Positions 58,894 to 64,000 of a DNA stretch of 64,000 nt are shown here, in pieces (the stretch's first letter is position 1; the number at the start of each line of letters is the position of its first letter). The stretch lies in contig JAJFKB010000014.1 of the NCBI GenBank assembly GCA_021773395.1, positions 62,001-126,000 on the forward strand, written 5' to 3'. The translations under genes were made by a program, and so were the position numbers. Below the pieces are notes generated by a model. It was not told where the DNA came from, made no database searches, and saw only the letters and a program-made list of their open reading frames with translations. Source of the stretch: Gammaproteobacteria bacterium (GTDB lineage: Bacteria; Pseudomonadota; Gammaproteobacteria; Pseudomonadales; IMCC2047).

Positions 58894-61140
58894 ATGGTTC
58901 AAGTCAGGCAAAACCGACCTGTTTCACCGGACGGGTCAATCAATATTGAAGCGTGGCTCCATCGGCTGCAAATCGATCTGGGTTTCGAGGATGCCGAGGA
59001 TATACGCAGTGCCTGCTTTTTGGCAGAAAAGGTATCTAAAGCGCCTGGTGACCCCCTGCAGATTACCCATCCTGATAACAATTGTTTTTTTGCTGGTCTG
59101 GAAATTGCTGAAATTTTGGCTGACTTGAGGCTGGATCAGCAAACGCTGATCGCCGGGTTGCTTTATCGCGCTGTACGCGAGAATAAGTTATCTCTGCAAC
59201 AGGTGAGGCATGATTTTGGTTTTCGTGTGGCCAAATTGATTGAAGGGGTGCAGCAAATGGCTGCTATCTCGGCTGTGCAGCAACCTTTGGATCAGCCCGT
59301 GTTGGGTGATACTCAGCGGCAGATTGAGAACGTGCGCAAAATGCTGGTGGCATTGGTTGATGATGTGCGAGTTGCGCTAATCAAGCTGGCGGAAAGAACC
59401 TGGGCTATTCGATCGGTAAAAAATGCCCCGGAAGAACGCAAGCAGAAAGTCGCCAGGGAAGTATTTGATATTTACGCTCCCTTGGCACATCGTTTGGGAA
59501 TCGGACATATTAAATGGGAGTTGGAAGACGTTTCATTCCGTTATCTCTCTCCCGAAAGTTACAAAACCATCGCCAGGCTGCTCGATGAGAAACGACTCGA
59601 TCGAGAGCGTTATATCTCCGAGATGATACGGCTGCTGGAGAGTAAGCTCAAAGAGCATGGAATTGACGCCGTCGTTACTGGCCGGGTAAAACATATCTAT
59701 AGTATTTGGCGTAAAATGCAGCGCAAAAATATAGATTTCGATCAGGTTCACGACATCCGTGCAGTAAGAGTACTGGTGCCGGGAATCAGTGATTGTTATA
59801 CCGCGTTGGGAATAGTTCATAACTTATGGCGCCACATCCCCAAAGAGTTCGACGATTATATAGCAACTCCCAAGCGAAATGGCTATCAATCCTTGCATAC
59901 CGCTGTGACTGGGCCTGCCGGGCGGACGCTGGAGATTCAAATTCGCACGCATGCCATGCATGAAGATGCAGAGTACGGTGTGTGCTCCCATTGGCGTTAT
60001 AAAGGGACCGACGACGCGAAATCCGAACGCAGCTACGAAAAGAAGATAGAGTGGCTAAGGCAGGTGCTGCAATGGCATGAAGAGGTGGGCGATCTGGGTT
60101 CGCTTGCGGATGAATTGCACGTTGATATTGAGGATACCCGTATTTACGTTTATACCCCTTTGGGACATGTCGTTGATATGGCGCAGGGAGCAACGCCTAT
60201 AGATTTTGCCTATAGGGTGCACACAGAGGTAGGTCACCATTGTCGTGGCGCAAAGGTGAATAGTCGAATTGTCCCGCTGAACTATCGCTTAAAAACCGGT
60301 GAGCAGGTTGAAATATTAACTGCCAAGAATGCAGCACCAAGTCGAGATTGGCTCAACCCGGCTCATGGCTATGTCAATCTATCCCGAACCCGAACGAAAA
60401 TTCAGCATTGGTTTAAGCTCCAGAACAAGGAGAAAAATGAAGCAGCCGGCAGAGATCTGGTTGAGCGGGAACTGAAGCGAATGGCGCTGGATAAAGTGAA
60501 TTTTGATCTGCTGGCTCCAAAACTCAATTACAAGTCGGCGGAAGATCTTTTTGCCGCCGTAGGTGCCGGTGACCTGAGGTTGGGGCAGGTAGTCAACTCA
60601 GCGCAGGAGCAGCTGGAACCGAATTCGACAAAAGACCAACTTGACCTGATGTTAGGCAAAGAGGGGACAATTACTGATGTCGCTGGAGCTATTGATTTTA
60701 AAGGTGTTGGGAACTTGCTTTCCAGTATCGCCGGTTGCTGTAAACCCATACCGGGAGAGGACTGCACCGGATATATTACCCAGGGACGGGGTGTGTCGAT
60801 ACATCGCAAGGATTGCAGTAACGTATTGCGTTTAAAACAGGAAGAGCCGGAACGAATAATTGACGTACAGTGGGGCAGTCAGCAGAAAGGCCGATATCCG
60901 GTGGATATATCAATTAGAGCGTTTGACCGTACAGGACTGATTAGGGATATTACAGCTGTGGTTGCCAACGAAGCTGTTAATGTTACGGCCTTAACTAGTA
61001 CTTTTGATCATACAAATAATCTGGTTGATTTTACGCTTACCCTTGAGGTGTCAAACCTTGAGATACTGGGAAAAGTGCTGACAAAAATCAGTCAGATACC
61101 CAATATTATCGATGTGAAAAGGTATCGCCAGGGCGGTTGA
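58894..61140 (+). CDS. relA: GTP pyrophosphokinase RelA
   Basis: Ribosome-associated (p)ppGpp synthetase of the stringent response, 748 aa. The N-terminal HD domain is degenerate: LLYRAVREN stands where hydrolases have LLHDVIEDT, so it is synthesis-only. The synthetase domain has EFDDYIATPKRNGYQSLHT and IQIRTHAMHEDAE. TGS and C-terminal ACT domains follow. It starts 8 bases after rlmD and is followed 73 bases later by mazG, without a mazEF pair between. Confidence 0.96.
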   Translation: MVQVRQNRPVSPDGSINIEAWLHRLQIDLGFEDAEDIRSACFLAEKVSKAPGDPLQITHPDNNCFFAGLEIAEILADLRLDQQTLIAGLLYRAVRENKLSLQQVRHDFGFRVAKLIEGVQQMAAISAVQQPLDQPVLGDTQRQIENVRKMLVALVDDVRVALIKLAERTWAIRSVKNAPEERKQKVAREVFDIYAPLAHRLGIGHIKWELEDVSFRYLSPESYKTIARLLDEKRLDRERYISEMIRLLESKLKEHGIDAVVTGRVKHIYSIWRKMQRKNIDFDQVHDIRAVRVLVPGISDCYTALGIVHNLWRHIPKEFDDYIATPKRNGYQSLHTAVTGPAGRTLEIQIRTHAMHEDAEYGVCSHWRYKGTDDAKSERSYEKKIEWLRQVLQWHEEVGDLGSLADELHVDIEDTRIYVYTPLGHVVDMAQGATPIDFAYRVHTEVGHHCRGAKVNSRIVPLNYRLKTGEQVEILTAKNAAPSRDWLNPAHGYVNLSRTRTKIQHWFKLQNKEKNEAAGRDLVERELKRMALDKVNFDLLAPKLNYKSAEDLFAAVGAGDLRLGQVVNSAQEQLEPNSTKDQLDLMLGKEGTITDVAGAIDFKGVGNLLSSIAGCCKPIPGEDCTGYITQGRGVSIHRKDCSNVLRLKQEEPERIIDVQWGSQQKGRYPVDISIRAFDRTGLIRDITAVVANEAVNVTALTSTFDHTNNLVDFTLTLEVSNLEILGKVLTKISQIPNIIDVKRYRQGG

Positions 61141-61213
61141 GCTAAGGGCGGGTATGGTTACAGAATATCGGTATTCCATGAACCCTGGAATTATCAAAAG
61201 ACAAAGGCTGCGC

Positions 61214-62041
61214 ATGCCGAACTACCACCTTAAAGACCTACTGCAGGTGATGAGTGATTTGAGGTCACCTGAACACGGCTGTCCTTGGGATCTAAAGCAG
61301 AATTACCAGACTATTCTTCCCCATACCCTGGAAGAGGTTTATGAAGTAGCTGATGCAATAGAACGTGGAGATCTATCCGAACTCAGACTGGAATTGGGAG
61401 ACTTGCTGTTCCAGGTTGTTTTTTATTCGCAATTGGCAAAAGAAGAGCAAGCCTTTGATTTTAACGATGTGGTTTCATCGATTACTGAAAAACTGCTGCG
61501 TCGGCACCCTCATGTGTTCCCGCAGGGTACCCTGGAATCAGCAGGGAGTCGCGATATTGAGATTGATGAACACCAGATAAGAGAAAATTGGCAGCGAATA
61601 AAAGAAGAAGAGCGACAACTCAAAAACCCGGAAACAAAAGACGCAAAACTGACGGATACAGTTCCTTTGGCGTTACCAGCATTGATGAGGGCTTTTAAAG
61701 TACAGCAGGTAGTAGCGCGTGAGGGTTTTGATTGGGCGAATATCGACGGTGTTTGGGATAAGCTGGCCGAAGAGGTGGTAGAACTTAAGGATGCGATCGA
61801 AAGTAGCAAAAGTGAGGATATCATTGATGAGGTAGGGGACCTACTGTTCACCTGCGTTAATCTTGCGCGTCATTTAAAGGTCAATCCAGAAATGGCGCTA
61901 AGGTCTGCAAATTTGAAGTTCGAAAAACGTTTTGCCCGGGTAGAGAAATCTGTGGCGTCGCAAAATAAACGCATGAGATCCTTGAATCCACAACAGTTGG
62001 AGTTGGAGTGGCAGCAAGCAAAAACACAGGACGTTGAATAA
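61214..62041 (+). CDS. mazG: Nucleoside triphosphate pyrophosphohydrolase MazG
   Basis: Hydrolyses (d)NTPs to monophosphates and is tied to the stringent response. The MazG metal-binding helices are seen twice: LEEVYEVADAIE / LRLELGDLLFQVVF, and EEVVELKDAIES / IIDEVGDLLFTCVN. ATG 61214 gives 275 aa, close to the family length, with AAAGG upstream; in-frame ATG codons at 61154 and 61178 would add 20 or 12 residues. Confidence 0.93.
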   Translation: MPNYHLKDLLQVMSDLRSPEHGCPWDLKQNYQTILPHTLEEVYEVADAIERGDLSELRLELGDLLFQVVFYSQLAKEEQAFDFNDVVSSITEKLLRRHPHVFPQGTLESAGSRDIEIDEHQIRENWQRIKEEERQLKNPETKDAKLTDTVPLALPALMRAFKVQQVVAREGFDWANIDGVWDKLAEEVVELKDAIESSKSEDIIDEVGDLLFTCVNLARHLKVNPEMALRSANLKFEKRFARVEKSVASQNKRMRSLNPQQLELEWQQAKTQDVE

Positions 62042-62121
62042 ATTTGCTGAATCGGGACATTTTGATAAAGGGATTTTAACCCACACTAAAAGCAGTTATA
62101 GTCATTCAGGATTAAAATTGA

Positions 62122-62796
<675 letters not shown>

Positions 62797-62828
62797 GCCT
62801 TTTGTTAAGGAACTAACGGAGAAGTGCT

Positions 62829-63824
62829 ATGTCCCCAGCTAAAAAACCTACGGGTAAAAAAACAGCTGACTCAGCAGTTGATAAGATGTTAGCGAAAATA
62901 CAAAAAGAACTAGCGTTGATCAAAAAGAAAGTAGCGCAGGCACAGGTGAAAGCCAAAGCAACCAGTAATAAGGCTGCAACTGCCGCCTCTGCTGCCAACA
63001 AGCGTAACGTTGAGAAAGCAAAGGTTGAGCTGGCCAAGCTGGAAAAGTCAATGTCTGAATTGCATATTAACGAACAGCTGACGAAAATCAAGCAGGAAGC
63101 CGAGAAGGTTGAGGCAAAAGTAAAGGCGATTGAGGCAGAGGTTGAGGAAAGGTTAAAGCACTACGGGCATAAGTTGGTAGAAGTTGCAGAGAAAGACTGG
63201 AAAAAGGCTGTAGCAGCCTATGAGCGGACATGGCGTGCGCAGCGAGAGAAACATAATCTCACTAAGCATAAGGAGCAAGCTAAAAAAGAGCTCGCTAAGA
63301 TTAATAAAGCATCTGATCAAGCCGCAAAAAAACTGTCGGAATTAAAGGCTAAAGAAGCGCAAGTATCAGAAAAAGCTCCTGCCATTAAAAAAACAGTCCC
63401 AAGTAAGAAAAAAGTAAAGGCTGAGAAAAAGTCGACTGTGGTGACAAAGGCAGGTAAAACCGCACCGAAGAAGGCCGCACCGAAGAAGGCCGCACCGAAG
63501 AAGGCTGCACCGAAGAAGGCCGCACCGAAGAAGGCTGCACCGAAGAAGGCCGCACCGAAGAAGGCTGCACCGAAGAAGGCCGCACCGAAGAAGGCTGCAC
63601 CGAAGAAGGCTGCACCGAAGAAGGCTGCACCGAAGAAGGCTGCACCGAAGAAGGCCGCACCGAAGAAGGCCGCACCGAAGAAGGCCGCACCGAAGAAGGC
63701 CGCACCGAAGAAGGCCGCACCGAAGAAGGCTGCACCGAAGAAAGCTGCACCGAAGAAGGCCCCTGCTCAGAAGCCGGTCGTAGGATCTGAAGCGGCAGTC
63801 GCGCCAGCGCCAAAGGATGCTTAG
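62829..63824 (+). CDS. AlgP-like histone-type protein with 20 PKKAA repeats
   Basis: A 331-aa protein very rich in Lys and Ala. Residues about 10-180 are a long helical, probably coiled-coil part. From about residue 212 comes APKKA repeated 20 times, followed by a short tail. The layout is that of AlgP (AlgR3) of Pseudomonas aeruginosa, a histone H1-like protein with KPAA-type repeats reported to act on alginate gene expression. DNA binding is likely from composition but not shown. It starts 33 bases after adk. Confidence 0.8.
   Translation: MSPAKKPTGKKTADSAVDKMLAKIQKELALIKKKVAQAQVKAKATSNKAATAASAANKRNVEKAKVELAKLEKSMSELHINEQLTKIKQEAEKVEAKVKAIEAEVEERLKHYGHKLVEVAEKDWKKAVAAYERTWRAQREKHNLTKHKEQAKKELAKINKASDQAAKKLSELKAKEAQVSEKAPAIKKTVPSKKKVKAEKKSTVVTKAGKTAPKKAAPKKAAPKKAAPKKAAPKKAAPKKAAPKKAAPKKAAPKKAAPKKAAPKKAAPKKAAPKKAAPKKAAPKKAAPKKAAPKKAAPKKAAPKKAAPKKAPAQKPVVGSEAAVAPAPKDA
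63462..63761 (+). repeat. 20-copy 15-bp in-frame tandem repeat
   Basis: Unit GCACCGAAGAAGGCC or with a final T, 20 copies without interruption. Almost all changes are the silent C/T at the last base; one unit (63732-63746) has AAA in place of AAG. The pattern of last bases forms blocks: alternating C/T, then T, then C. Confidence 0.97.
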
Positions 63825-63970
63825 CGGCTAAGGTTTATTGGCAATTGACGATAGCTGAATGCCGAAAGGCAGCTAAAGGCGCATAACAAAGCCATGTGTC
63901 TGGGTTTGCGAGTGCACACAGCTAAAGATTTCATGAGGAATAGCAGCTTGCGGACGGTAACCAGGAAATA

Positions 63971-64000
63971 ATGCCGGTTTATAATTTAGAAAAATTAATG
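63971..64000 (+). CDS. start of an unidentified gene (partial)
   Basis: ATG 63971 follows AGGAAATA, a good ribosome site, and stays open for the ten codons left (MPVYNLEKLM). Too short to identify. Confidence 0.35.
   Translation, partial: MPVYNLEKLM

Noticed and set aside
63385..63813. Minus-strand open frame of 142 codons through the AlgP-like repeat
   Set aside because: It is the antisense of the 15-bp repeat, which happens to lack stops; its SSVRP/SSVQP composition is a by-product and there is no ribosome site.

Overview
The window is chromosomal DNA from a gammaproteobacterium of the Pseudomonas/Cellvibrio-like branch. The evidence is gene order and protein motifs: yciK-gph-ubiG-mtaD opposite gyrA-pheA-tyrA/aroA-cmk-rpsA-ihfB, tRNA-Asn next to uvrB, nadA-bepA-tusA, a mucD-like protease followed by lepA-lepB-DUF4845-rnc-era-recO-pdxJ, and gacS beside cysM-rlmD-relA-mazG. 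All of these blocks are known from Pseudomonas. The base composition is moderate, and GTG and TTG starts are common. The species cannot be named from the sequence alone.

Layout. 1-5.5 kb: end of a YciO-type gene, trpS, condensin partners scpA/scpB, rluB, tpx and two hot-dog fold genes. 5.6-10.4 kb, minus strand: a diguanylate cyclase, then yciK, gph, ubiG and an S-adenosylhomocysteine/methylthioadenosine deaminase. 10.7-24.3 kb: gyrA, aromatic amino acid genes (pheA and a tyrA-aroA fusion), cmk, rpsA, ihfB, the LPS-control pair lapA-lapB, pyrF, a ComEA-like protein and pgi. 24.3-31.6 kb: sugar-nucleotide genes (manC type, WbpM/CapD type, UDP-glucuronate epimerase type) with uvrB and two tRNA genes (Asn, Val). 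31.8-37.3 kb: an HDOD protein, nadA, the periplasmic metalloprotease bepA, tusA and a PerM-type permease. 37.5-45.4 kb: a DegP/MucD protease and the lepA to pdxJ housekeeping block. 45.4-50.0 kb: an accessory segment with two PEP-CTERM surface proteins, a broken thioredoxin-like gene, a periplasmic cupin, a type II NADH dehydrogenase and an Rrf2 regulator. 50.2-53.3 kb: ydbH-ynbE-ydbL. 53.4-63.8 kb: gacS-type hybrid kinase, cysM, rlmD, relA, mazG, adk and a repeat-rich histone-like protein.

Most of the window is ordinary core genome. Several genes share the theme of the cell envelope: lapAB and ydbH-ynbE-ydbL (LPS and phospholipid homeostasis), bepA and mucD (outer-membrane and periplasmic quality control), and manC, wbpM and the epimerase (polysaccharide precursors). 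The PEP-CTERM proteins imply an exosortase and an extracellular polysaccharide locus elsewhere. The most unusual observations are a thioredoxin-like gene split exactly at an A AAA AAG slippery heptamer, two mutually exclusive hairpins in the rpsA leader, a 20-copy 15-bp coding repeat, a predicted leaderless Rrf2 gene, and duplicated FNPQPDPPG motifs in a PEP-CTERM protein. I found no complete new defence, mobile or biosynthetic system.
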